Shown here one piece after another: positions 41,440 through 50,302 of a stretch of 64,000 nucleotides of DNA (the stretch's first letter is position 1; every line of letters starts with the position of its first letter). The stretch is from Sandaracinaceae bacterium (GTDB lineage Bacteria > Myxococcota_A > Polyangia > Polyangiales > Sandaracinaceae), in contig JAVJQK010000063.1 of assembly GCA_040218145.1 (NCBI GenBank), positions 1-64,000 on the forward strand, written 5' to 3'. Under the pieces are notes generated by a model that was not told the origin of the DNA, did not search any database, and saw only the letters and a list, made by a program, of their open reading frames with translations. A program made the position numbers and the translations under genes.

Positions 41440-42464
41440 GGGCGCTCTGGGCCTGCTGCCTCCTCGCGTGCGCCACCCCCACCGGGCCCCCGGTAGAGGC
41501 CACCGGGTCCGAGGCCTGCGCCAGCTGTCACGCGGACCACGGCGACGATCATCGCCTCTCCCCGCACGCGCGCGCGGCCGCGTCCCCCGTCTTCGCCGCG
41601 ATGCTCCCGGAGGTGGAGGCGGAGTGGGGGGCCGTCGCGCGGCAGGCGTGCGAGGGCTGCCACGCGCCCTCCCATTCGCCCGACGAGGGCATCGGCTGCG
41701 TGAGCTGCCACGCCGCGGTCGGAAACCACGAGACGCGCGACGGAGCCCTCGCGGTCGATCTCCGGGCGCCGATCGGGGGCCCGCGAGCAGGTGTGGACGC
41801 GCCCCACGCCGTCCGACAGAGCGCGTTCCTGTCTGCACCGGAGCTCTGCGGCACCTGCCACGAGCTGAGCGGCCCGCGCCTCGCGGTCGAGCCGACGTTC
41901 ACGGAGTACCTCGCGTCGCCCCAGGCCGCCGACGGCGAGACCTGCGCGAGCTGCCACATGCCCAGCGTCGAGGGACGGCGCTCCCACCGCTTCGTCGGCT
42001 TCGACCCGCTCTGGGACGCGCCCCCCGACGAGGCCGCGCGCGCCGAGGCCGAGACGCTCGCCCTGCTCCGCGCGGCGCTCGCGCTCCGCGTGACGCGCTC
42101 GGACGGCGCGCTCGAGATCGCGGTCACCAACGTCGGCGCGGGTCACGCCGTGCCCACCGGCGCCGCGTTCCTGCGCGATCTCTGGGTCGACGTCGAGCGC
42201 GGCGGCGAGGTCGTGGTGGCGCGGGTGATGACGATCGGGGACCAGCCGATGCAGGGAGAGACGCCGGTGCCGCTCCTGACCCGCGCCAGCCACGTGGTGC
42301 CGGGATCGCTTGCGGCGGGAGAGACCCGGGTCGCGCGCGTCGCGGCGACGGACGACTCGCAAGTCATATTACGAGGCCGCGCGGTGCGTCCCGCGGTCCT
42401 CGCGGCGCTGGGGCTCGAGGGGCTCTCCGCGAGCGTCCCCGTGCACGAGATCGCCAGGCGGTGA
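41436..42464 (+). CDS. Pentaheme c-type cytochrome lipoprotein
   Basis: The 342-aa protein starts at GTG 41436, overlapping the previous stop (GTGA). A short lipoprotein signal ends at Cys12 (LLAC). Five CxxCH haem sites are present: CASCH, CEGCH, CVSCH, CGTCH and CASCH, all in the first 185 residues, resembling the cytochrome c-554 or multihaem electron-transfer family. The C-terminal 140 residues are a beta domain (VTRSDGALEIAVTNVGAGHAVP) without haem sites. It probably lies on the outer membrane, moving electrons to or from the periplasm; the coupled barrel protein may be its partner. Confidence 0.88.
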   Translation: MRALWACCLLACATPTGPPVEATGSEACASCHADHGDDHRLSPHARAAASPVFAAMLPEVEAEWGAVARQACEGCHAPSHSPDEGIGCVSCHAAVGNHETRDGALAVDLRAPIGGPRAGVDAPHAVRQSAFLSAPELCGTCHELSGPRLAVEPTFTEYLASPQAADGETCASCHMPSVEGRRSHRFVGFDPLWDAPPDEAARAEAETLALLRAALALRVTRSDGALEIAVTNVGAGHAVPTGAAFLRDLWVDVERGGEVVVARVMTIGDQPMQGETPVPLLTRASHVVPGSLAAGETRVARVAATDDSQVILRGRAVRPAVLAALGLEGLSASVPVHEIARR

Positions 42465-42500
42465 CGTTCAGGCCCTTCGCGCTCCGTCGTTGTCCGCTGT

Positions 42501-43091
42501 GTGCCCCCCTCCGCCGTCGCCCTGCCCGCCCCGACCCGGCTGCGGCGGATCGCGCGGAGCCTGTGGAGGCCGAGCACCCTGCTGGCGCTCGCGCTCATCG
42601 GCGGCGTCGTGGCGCTCGACCAGTGGGTCCGGGCCATCGGCGGCCCCGAGGTGCTGATCGAGCGCTTCGGCGTGGGCGCGCCGCTCCTCTGCGTCCCGGT
42701 GCAGACCCTGCTCGCGGCCGCGCCGGTCCCGAGCGAGCTGTTTACGGTGGCCGCGTCGTCCGCCTACGGCTGGCTCGCGGGCGCCGCCATCGGCGTGCTC
42801 GGCTGGACCGGGGGCTCGATGATCCAGTACGGGCTCGCCCGCAAGAGCACCTCGTCCGCGGCGGCCGAGGCCGGCCTCGCGCGGCTCCCCGCCTGGCTGC
42901 GGCGCTTCCCGGTCGGTCACCCCGCGTTCCTCATCATCGGCCGGTGGATCCCGATGGGCTACCACGTCGTCAACGTGATGAGCGGCATACGACGCGTCCC
43001 GGCGCGTCGGCACCTCTGGTGCGCGATCGTCGGCTCGGTCCCCGGCGCGGTCGTCTGGGCCGGCGTCGGCGCGGGCGTGCAGCTCCTCTGA
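42501..43091 (+). CDS. VTT (SNARE-associated/DedA-like) membrane protein
   Basis: The 196-aa protein starts at GTG 42501. It has about five hydrophobic segments and the VTT-domain pattern: a re-entrant region VPVQTLLAAAPVPSELFTVAASSAYG and GAAIGVLGWTGGSMIQYGLAR, then the helix FLIIGRWIPMGYHVVNVMSG in which Arg and Pro are the usual family positions. TVP38/DedA proteins act as lipid scramblases or in envelope homeostasis. It lies between the cytochrome gene and the glutaredoxin-fusion gene with short gaps on both sides. Confidence 0.82.
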   Translation: MPPSAVALPAPTRLRRIARSLWRPSTLLALALIGGVVALDQWVRAIGGPEVLIERFGVGAPLLCVPVQTLLAAAPVPSELFTVAASSAYGWLAGAAIGVLGWTGGSMIQYGLARKSTSSAAAEAGLARLPAWLRRFPVGHPAFLIIGRWIPMGYHVVNVMSGIRRVPARRHLWCAIVGSVPGAVVWAGVGAGVQLL

Positions 43092-43127
43092 GGCGTAACG
43101 CGCGCGCTGGCGCTACGTACCGGGTGC

Positions 43128-43700
43128 GTGCACGACACCGACGACCTCCAGCTCTTCGTCATGCCCGGCTGCGGCTGGTGCCAGGACGTGCGCGACGCGG
43201 CCGACGGCCTCGGCGTGAAGCTCGAGGAGCGCGACGTGCGGGCCGACCCCGAGGCCTTCGCCGCCCTCCGTGAGGCGCGCGGCCGCACCACCGTGCCCGT
43301 GCTCCGGATCGCCCGGCAGGAGTCCGTCGAGTGGATGGGCGAGTCGAGAGACATCGTCGCCTACCTGCACCGCCGCTTCGGCACGGGGAAGCCTCCGGTC
43401 CGTCTGGGCCCCTACCTCCAGCTCGCGATGTGGGGTCTGCTCCTCGGCGGCGCGGTGGCGGGTGAGCCGCTCCGCTCCGCGCTGTGGACGGGCGCGTGCG
43501 TCGTCGCGGGCGGCCGGAGCCTCCACGTCGGCTGGCGCACCGGCGCCGTCACCCACTGGGCGATCGGCGCGACCTTCCTGTTCGGCGCGGTGTCCATCGC
43601 GCTCTCCGCCCTCGAGATCGCCGACCTGCCCTGGTGGTGGGCCGCCTTCGCGGTGGCCGCGGTGCTGCTCGTTCGCGCCCTCCGCCCCCGCGCGCGCTGA
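43128..43700 (+). CDS. Glutaredoxin-like domain fused to membrane helices
   Basis: The 190-aa protein starts at GTG 43128. The first 82 residues are a glutaredoxin fold: LQLFVMPGCGWCQDVRDAAD, then VEERDVRAD-like strand, TTVPVLRI with the cis-Pro, and SRDIVAYLHRRFG. The active site is CGWC in place of CPYC. Four hydrophobic segments follow (about 90-188), ending in RALRPRAR. A cytoplasmic thiol-redox domain tethered to the inner membrane is suggested. I know no name for this fusion. The radical SAM gene follows 166 bp later. Confidence 0.8.
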   Translation: MHDTDDLQLFVMPGCGWCQDVRDAADGLGVKLEERDVRADPEAFAALREARGRTTVPVLRIARQESVEWMGESRDIVAYLHRRFGTGKPPVRLGPYLQLAMWGLLLGGAVAGEPLRSALWTGACVVAGGRSLHVGWRTGAVTHWAIGATFLFGAVSIALSALEIADLPWWWAAFAVAAVLLVRALRPRAR

Positions 43701-43866
43701 CGCCGCGGGAAGGCGCGCCGCTCCGTTCCCGTATCCAGACCCGCGGGCTGACCTGGCGCGAGGCCCCGCCCGCGCTGCTCAGCCTGGCGTTCCAGGACCT
43801 GCGCACGATCTGCCGCGGTCTCTGAGCACACTGTACACCCGAGCAGCACCATGCCATGCTCGGTGC

Positions 43867-44892
43867 ATGGCGCGCCCGCAGCCGGTTCACAACCCGCCCA
43901 ACCCGTTCGAGAGCGCGCACGTGGAGTGGGAGGGCCCGCCGCCGGACGTGGCGCTCGAGGTCTTCGAGGAGCACGCCAAGTCGATCGTCAGCGAGAACCG
44001 CAGCCCGGACGTCGGCTTCCGCTACAGCGTCAACCCGTACCGGGGCTGCTTTCACGGCTGCATCTACTGCTACGCCCGACCCAGCCACCAGTACCTCGAC
44101 TTCGGCGCGGGGACCGACTTCGACCGGAAGATCGTGGTGAAGGTCAACGCGCCGGAGCTGCTCGAGCGCCGCGTCAGAAAGGCGAGCTGGACCTTCGAGC
44201 CCATCGCCTTCAGCGGCAACACCGACTGCTACCAGCCCCTCGAGGCGAGCTACGGGCTGACCCGTCGCTGCCTCGAGGTCTGCCTCGCGCACGCCACGCC
44301 GGTCGGCGTGATCACGAAGGGCACGGTGATCCGGCGCGACATCCCGCTCCTGGCCGCGCTGCACCGACGGGCCGGGGCGCGGGTCTCGGTGAGCTGCGCC
44401 TTCGCGGACGACGCGGATCGCAAGGTCTTCGATCCCTACGCGCCGCCGGTCGAGGCGCGCTTCGAGACGATGAGGCGGCTCGCCGACGCGGGGGTGCCGG
44501 TCGGGGTGGGCTGCTCCCCGATCATCCCGGGGGTCAACGACAGCCAGATCCCCGAGATCCTCGGCCGGGCGAAGGAGGCGGGCGCGCGCCACGCGTTCAT
44601 GACGCTGCTCCGGCTCCCGGCGGAGGTGAAGCCCTACTTCGAGGTGCGCGTCGACGCGCTCCTGCCGGGGCGCGCGAGCAAGGTGAAGAACGGCATCCGG
44701 GAGCTGCGCGGCGGGGGCGCGAACGACGCCCGCTTCCACCACCGGATGCGAGGGCGCGGCGCGCGCTGGGCGGCCATCGAGCAGCTCTTCGCGATGCACG
44801 TGCGCAAGCTCGGGCTGAACGCCGAGGAGGGGGACGACGACTTGGGCGCGCCCCCCACCCGACGCCCTCGCGGGCAGCTCGATCTGTTCTGA
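43867..44892 (+). CDS. PA0069-type radical SAM protein
   Basis: The 341-aa protein has the radical SAM cluster motif CFHGCIYC (CxxxCxxC, about residues 60-67) in YRGCFHGCIYCYARPSHQYL, which is the PA0069/Rv2578c and spore photoproduct lyase-like signature. SAM-binding strands include VGVITKGTVIRRDIPLL and VGCSPIIPGVND. The family is widespread but its reaction is unknown; the link to DNA photoproduct repair is only by sequence likeness. ATG 43867 was chosen because the conserved NPFE region begins close after it. The C-terminal tail (about 320-341) is basic and ends in QLDLF, which resembles a beta-clamp binding motif. Confidence 0.92.
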   Translation: MARPQPVHNPPNPFESAHVEWEGPPPDVALEVFEEHAKSIVSENRSPDVGFRYSVNPYRGCFHGCIYCYARPSHQYLDFGAGTDFDRKIVVKVNAPELLERRVRKASWTFEPIAFSGNTDCYQPLEASYGLTRRCLEVCLAHATPVGVITKGTVIRRDIPLLAALHRRAGARVSVSCAFADDADRKVFDPYAPPVEARFETMRRLADAGVPVGVGCSPIIPGVNDSQIPEILGRAKEAGARHAFMTLLRLPAEVKPYFEVRVDALLPGRASKVKNGIRELRGGGANDARFHHRMRGRGARWAAIEQLFAMHVRKLGLNAEEGDDDLGAPPTRRPRGQLDLF

Positions 44893-45113
44893 CGTTCAGC
44901 CCCGGCGTCGACGGATCCCCACTGACGGACCACCGACACCTTCTTTCTCGGGGCCGGAGATGACCGGACACGCCTGAAATCACTGGCATATTCGGTTTTC
45001 TGACCAGAAAGGGAATGCGTGACGGGGGACAGACTGTCATAGCCCATGACATGATGTCCTCGACTGACATGCTGGCACCGCCCGCCCGACGGGGTGCCGA
45101 GGAGCGACGACCG
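44893..45113 (+). promoter_or_regulatory. Leader of sigma-54 activator gene with TGACA palindromes
   Basis: In the 220 bp before ATG 45114 there are overlapping inverted repeats: GACAG-A-CTGTC (45028-45038), TGTCAT-AGCCC-ATGACA (45035-45051) and TGACA-TGA-TGTC (45047-45058). The last has the same form as TGACA-GAA-TGTCA (46471-46483) in front of the gsp promoter. They look like activator binding sites and suggest self-regulation. An upstream start (ATG 45015) would put these sites inside the coding region. Confidence 0.55.
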
Positions 45114-46451
<1,338 letters not shown>

Positions 46452-46470
46452 GCCCCTCCTCGAGCCGCGA

Positions 46471-46483
46471 TGACAGAATGTCA
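46471..46483. promoter_or_regulatory. TGACA inverted repeat, candidate activator site
   Basis: TGACA-GAA-TGTCA is a perfect 5-bp inverted repeat, 130 bp upstream of the -24 element of the gsp promoter. That is a usual distance for an enhancer-type site of NtrC activators. Repeats of the same form lie in the leader of the regulator gene. Confidence 0.5.
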
Positions 46484-46601
46484 GCGCGGCGAGTGAGAAC
46501 CCGGGACCCGCTGCCATCCTGTCGATCGCGCAGGTGTCACAGGTGCGGCTTAACCCTGCAAATTCAGCGTTTTTCCTGGCATCGACCCGGGCTCTGAGCT
46601 A

Positions 46602-46615
46602 GGCACGGCCGTTGC
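46602..46615 (+). promoter_or_regulatory. Sigma-54 promoter of the gsp operon
   Basis: The core GGCACGGCCGTTGC has GG (46602-46603), exactly ten bases, and GC (46614-46615). It matches the consensus TGGCACG-N4-TTGC(A/T) at all positions except the first T, which is A. Transcription would start near 46627, leaving a leader of about 50 bases before the gspC GTG at 46680. Confidence 0.8.
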
Positions 46616-46679
46616 TGTTCCTCAGGTCGGGCCCTCTCTTTCCGAGCGCGCGCGGCCCGTCTCCGGAGAACCCTCGAAC

Positions 46680-47657
46680 GTGGCATCCAGCAGCCGACAG
46701 CGACGCACCGTCGCCGCCATCCTGCTCTCGACCCTCGGCCTCACGGGCATCCTCGTGGCGCAGGGGGGCACGCAGATCATCGCCGCTGCGGCGCTGCCCC
46801 TCGATCCGTCCGCCGTCGCCCCCGCCCCGCTCGGGGACGTGCGCCCCGCCCCGCCCGAAGAGGTGGACGCGACGGGCATCCTCCGGCGCAACATCTTCGA
46901 CTCCGAGACCGGGCCCCTCGAGCGCAACCCGCCGGTGGCCGTCGTCGACGAGCCCGTGGACGAGGAGCCCGAGGAGATCGACCCGAACGCCCCGCCCCCG
47001 CGCTGTGACGGGAGCATGCGGCTGGTCGGCGCCTTCGTGCGCATGCGCAGCCCGGACGACTCCTTCGCGGCCATCACGAACGCGACGGGCGAGGCGCTGC
47101 TCTACCAGACGGGCATGGAGATCGACAGCCGCGAGGTGCTCGCCATCCAGCACAACCGCGTGATCTTGCGGCCGCGCGGCGGGAGCCCCTGCTCGCTGAC
47201 CATGTTCGCCGCCGACGAGGACGAGCGCGTGGCCACCGCGCCGGCGCCGGCCCGCCCCACCCCCGCGCGACCGCGGCGCGCCAGCGCGGACGGCCTCGAC
47301 CCGGCCGCGCTCGAGGCGGGCATCTCCCAGGTCAGCGAGCGCGAGTACGCGATCGATCGCGGCCTCGTCAATCAGCTCCTCGCCAACCAGGCCGCCCTGA
47401 TGCGCACCGCGCGCGTCATCCCGCACGAAGAGGGCGGGCAGGTCGTCGGCGTGAAGCTGTACGGCATCCGGCGCAGCAGCCTGCTCGGCCGCCTGGGCAT
47501 CCAGAACGGCGACATGCTGCGCACCATCAACGGCTACGACATGACCGCGCCCGACAGCGCCCTCGAGGCGTACGCGCGGCTGCGCAGCGCAGACCGAATC
47601 ACGATCAACCTGAACCGACGCGGGTCGGATCAGACGATCGACTACCAGATCCGCTGA
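46680..47657 (+). CDS. gspC: Type II secretion inner membrane protein GspC
   Basis: The 325-aa protein starts at GTG 46680. It has one N-terminal membrane helix (about 10-38, AILLSTLGLTGILVAQGG), a Pro-rich linker, and a homology region (about 105-165, MRLVGAFVRMRSPDDSFAAI...) that binds the secretin. A C-terminal PDZ domain (about 225-320) has SLLGRLGIQNGDMLRTING. GspC couples the inner membrane platform to GspD. It is the first gene of the operon, 65 bp after the GC element of the sigma-54 promoter. ILRRNIFDS in the linker is a family signature. Confidence 0.9.
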   Translation: MASSSRQRRTVAAILLSTLGLTGILVAQGGTQIIAAAALPLDPSAVAPAPLGDVRPAPPEEVDATGILRRNIFDSETGPLERNPPVAVVDEPVDEEPEEIDPNAPPPRCDGSMRLVGAFVRMRSPDDSFAAITNATGEALLYQTGMEIDSREVLAIQHNRVILRPRGGSPCSLTMFAADEDERVATAPAPARPTPARPRRASADGLDPAALEAGISQVSEREYAIDRGLVNQLLANQAALMRTARVIPHEEGGQVVGVKLYGIRRSSLLGRLGIQNGDMLRTINGYDMTAPDSALEAYARLRSADRITINLNRRGSDQTIDYQIR

Positions 47658-47677
47658 GTCCTCACGGAGCAACGCGA

Positions 47678-50248
47678 GTGAAGCTACGTTTCGCCATTCC
47701 GATCCTGCTGACGAGCGCGTCGGTGATGTTCTGCGCGCTCGGCATGGCCGTCGCGCAGCCGCAGCGCCCGCAGGTTCGCATCCCGCGCCCGGGTCAGACG
47801 CCGCAGGTGCAAGAGCAGGAGGACGAGGCGCCGCAGCCCGCGGGCAAGCTGCGCCCCTTCCGCACCGGGCTCGAAGACCGCCCGAGCCGCCGCGTGCCGC
47901 CCGGCGCGCGCGTGGACTTCACGCTCGAGGACGCGGATCTGCCGGACCTCGTCCGCATGATCAGCCGCATCACCGGCAAGCGCTTCATCCTCCCGGGCAA
48001 GGCGCGCTCCATCAAGGCCACCGTCGCGAGCGAGGCGCCCGTCAGCGCCGCCGAGGCGTACCGCGCGTTCCTGTCGATCCTCGAGCTGAACGGCATGACC
48101 GTCGTGCCCTCGGGTCGCTACCTGAAGATCGTCGAGACCGCCGGCGCGGAGAGCCAGCCGCTGCCGCTCTACACGGACGGCGAGGCCACCCCGCGGGACG
48201 ACCGCTACGTGACGCGCATGCACCGCGTCGAGAACGTGTCGGCCGAAGACGTCGCGACGCTGCTCGGCCGCTTCAAGTCGCGCGAGGGCAACATCACCGC
48301 CTACGCGCCGACCAACACGATCATCATGACGGACACCGGGACGAACATCCGGCGGATGCTGCGCATCCTGCAGGAGATCGACGTCCCACGGACCGGCGAG
48401 CAGATCTGGATCGAGCCGATCCACTACGCGAACGCCACCGAGATGGCCGCGCGACTGCAAGAGATCTTCCCGAGCGCGGGCGGCGGGAGCAGCGGCGGCG
48501 CGACCGCGTCCAAAGCCAGAGCCACGCCCAGACGCGCGACGCCACGAAGACCGGGCCAGCCGGCGCAGGCCGCGGCCGCCGCGGGGCCGACCACGGTGGG
48601 CTCGCGCAGCGGTGAGAGCCGGATCACCAACATCATCCCGGACGAGCGCACCAACTCGCTCATCCTGCTCGCGACCGAGCGCGCCTACATGCGCATCCTC
48701 GAGGTGATCCGCGCGCTCGACATCCCCGTCGAGGGCGAGGGCTCCATCCACGTCCACCAGCTGCAGTACGCCGACTCCGAGCAGATGGCGCAGACGCTCC
48801 AGAGCCTGATCGGCGGCGGCGGCGGCTCGGCCGCCAGCAAACGGGCCACCAAGCAGGGCGGCGTGACCGGGGCCACCGGAGGCGCGGGCGGGGCCTCGTT
48901 CGAGGGGCAGATCGCCGTGCAGGCGCACAAGTCCACGAACTCGCTGCTCATCACCTCGTCGCTCCACGACTACGTGGCGCTCCGGCGCGTGATCCAGCGG
49001 CTCGACGTGTCGCCGCGACAGGTCTTCATCGAGGCGGTCATCATGGAGCTGAGCGTGCAGCGCTCGAGCAGCCTCGGCCTCTCGTTCCACGGCGGCGTCC
49101 CGGACGCGCCGGAGGAAGGCGCCCTGAGCCTCTTCGGCTTCGAGGCGAGCCGCTCCGCCGGCCTCGACCCGAGCAGCCTGCTGACCGGCCTAGCGGTCGG
49201 CATCCGCGGCCCCGAGGTCCCGCAGTCCGCGCAGCTCATCGGCGTCTCGATCCCGAGCTTCGGCGTGGTGCTCAACGCCATCGCCAACTCGGGAGACGTC
49301 AACGTGCTGTCGACGCCCCACATCATCGCCATGGACAACATCCAGGCGGAGATCACCGTCGGCGCCAACGTCCCCCTCCAGACGTCCGGCCTGCTGGGCG
49401 GGCTCGGAGGCGGCGGCGGGCTCGGCGCGCTCGCGGGAGCGGCCGGTCAGCAGGGGGGCGCGGGCGCGCTCGGCGCCCTCGGCGCGCTCGGCGGCCTCGG
49501 CGGCCTCGGCGGCGGGCTCGGCGGCGGCGTGCAGCGGCAGAACGTCGGCACCACCATCCGCATCACCCCGCACATCAACGACGCGGGCGAGATCCGGATG
49601 GAGATCGAAGAGGAGATCTCGGAGGCCGGCGAAGCCCAGGGCACGCTCGGCGTGATCCCGATCAACCAGCGCATCGCCAAGACCCAGGTGGTCGTGCGCG
49701 ATCAGGAGACGATCGTCATCGGCGGGCTGATGCGCGACCGCGTGTCGACGAGCGAGGACAAGATCCCGATCCTCGGCGACATCCCGCTCCTCGGCGTGCT
49801 CTTCCGGCGTCAGTCCACGACCACGCAGAAGACCAACCTCCTGCTCTTCCTCACGCCGTACATCATCCGCTCACCGGCCGATCTGCGCGCCATCTTCGAG
49901 CGCAAGATGCGTGAGCGGCAGGAGTTCATCGACCGCTACTTCGTCTTCAGCGACTCGGGCTACACGCCGGCCACCGATTACTCCCGCACGCGCGGGCTGG
50001 TCGGGGAGATCCTCAACACCATCGAGGCCGAGCAAGAGCGGCAACGCCTGATGCAGGAGATGGAGGCGCGGCCGCCGCCGGAGCACAACCCGCGGCCGCC
50101 GATCGGCTCTGCGCCCTTCGACGCGACCGAAGGGGAAGAGGGCGCGGTGATCATCGGGCCCGACGGCGAAGAGAGCATGGACACCTCCTCCGAAGGGGGC
50201 GAGTCCAACATCCAGGTCGAGGCGGAAGCCGAGACCGGAGAAGAATAG
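47678..50248 (+). CDS. gspD: Type II secretion outer membrane secretin GspD
   Basis: The 856-aa protein has a signal peptide (PILLTSASVMFCALGMAVA), then an N0 domain (VDFTLEDADLPDLVRMISRITG, about 75-130) and N1-N3 repeats (about 165-440). The secretin core (about 440-740) ends with PLLGVLFRRQSTTTQKTNLLLFLTPYII. It forms the large outer membrane ring. A Gly-rich stretch (about 570-620, e.g. GLGGLGGGLGGGVQ) sits in the gate loop, between NVPLQTSG and VGTTIRITPHIN. Another Gly/Ala/Arg-rich insert separates N2 and N3. The acidic tail (about 790-856) is extra. An inverted-repeat hairpin follows before gspE. Confidence 0.95.
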   Translation: MKLRFAIPILLTSASVMFCALGMAVAQPQRPQVRIPRPGQTPQVQEQEDEAPQPAGKLRPFRTGLEDRPSRRVPPGARVDFTLEDADLPDLVRMISRITGKRFILPGKARSIKATVASEAPVSAAEAYRAFLSILELNGMTVVPSGRYLKIVETAGAESQPLPLYTDGEATPRDDRYVTRMHRVENVSAEDVATLLGRFKSREGNITAYAPTNTIIMTDTGTNIRRMLRILQEIDVPRTGEQIWIEPIHYANATEMAARLQEIFPSAGGGSSGGATASKARATPRRATPRRPGQPAQAAAAAGPTTVGSRSGESRITNIIPDERTNSLILLATERAYMRILEVIRALDIPVEGEGSIHVHQLQYADSEQMAQTLQSLIGGGGGSAASKRATKQGGVTGATGGAGGASFEGQIAVQAHKSTNSLLITSSLHDYVALRRVIQRLDVSPRQVFIEAVIMELSVQRSSSLGLSFHGGVPDAPEEGALSLFGFEASRSAGLDPSSLLTGLAVGIRGPEVPQSAQLIGVSIPSFGVVLNAIANSGDVNVLSTPHIIAMDNIQAEITVGANVPLQTSGLLGGLGGGGGLGALAGAAGQQGGAGALGALGALGGLGGLGGGLGGGVQRQNVGTTIRITPHINDAGEIRMEIEEEISEAGEAQGTLGVIPINQRIAKTQVVVRDQETIVIGGLMRDRVSTSEDKIPILGDIPLLGVLFRRQSTTTQKTNLLLFLTPYIIRSPADLRAIFERKMRERQEFIDRYFVFSDSGYTPATDYSRTRGLVGEILNTIEAEQERQRLMQEMEARPPPEHNPRPPIGSAPFDATEGEEGAVIIGPDGEESMDTSSEGGESNIQVEAEAETGEE

Positions 50249-50258
50249 GAAAGCTGGT

Positions 50259-50290
50259 ACGCGCGGAAGGAAAACCGTCCTACCGCGCGT
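50259..50290 (+). promoter_or_regulatory. Intercistronic hairpin between gspD and gspE
   Basis: ACGCGCGG-A-AGGA (50259-50271), a 6-base loop and TCCT-A-CCGCGCGT (50278-50290) form a stem of 12 pairs with one A.A mismatch. It lies between the gspD stop and the gspE ribosome site (AGGAGAG). It could stabilise the upstream mRNA, cause partial termination, or set relative GspD and GspE levels. No U-tract follows. Confidence 0.6.
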
Positions 50291-50302
50291 CAGGAGAGAC
50301 GA

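Noticed and set aside
44984-44998. Second sigma-54 promoter (TGGCATATTCGGTTT)
   Set aside because: The GC of the -12 element is TT, so the essential core is missing.
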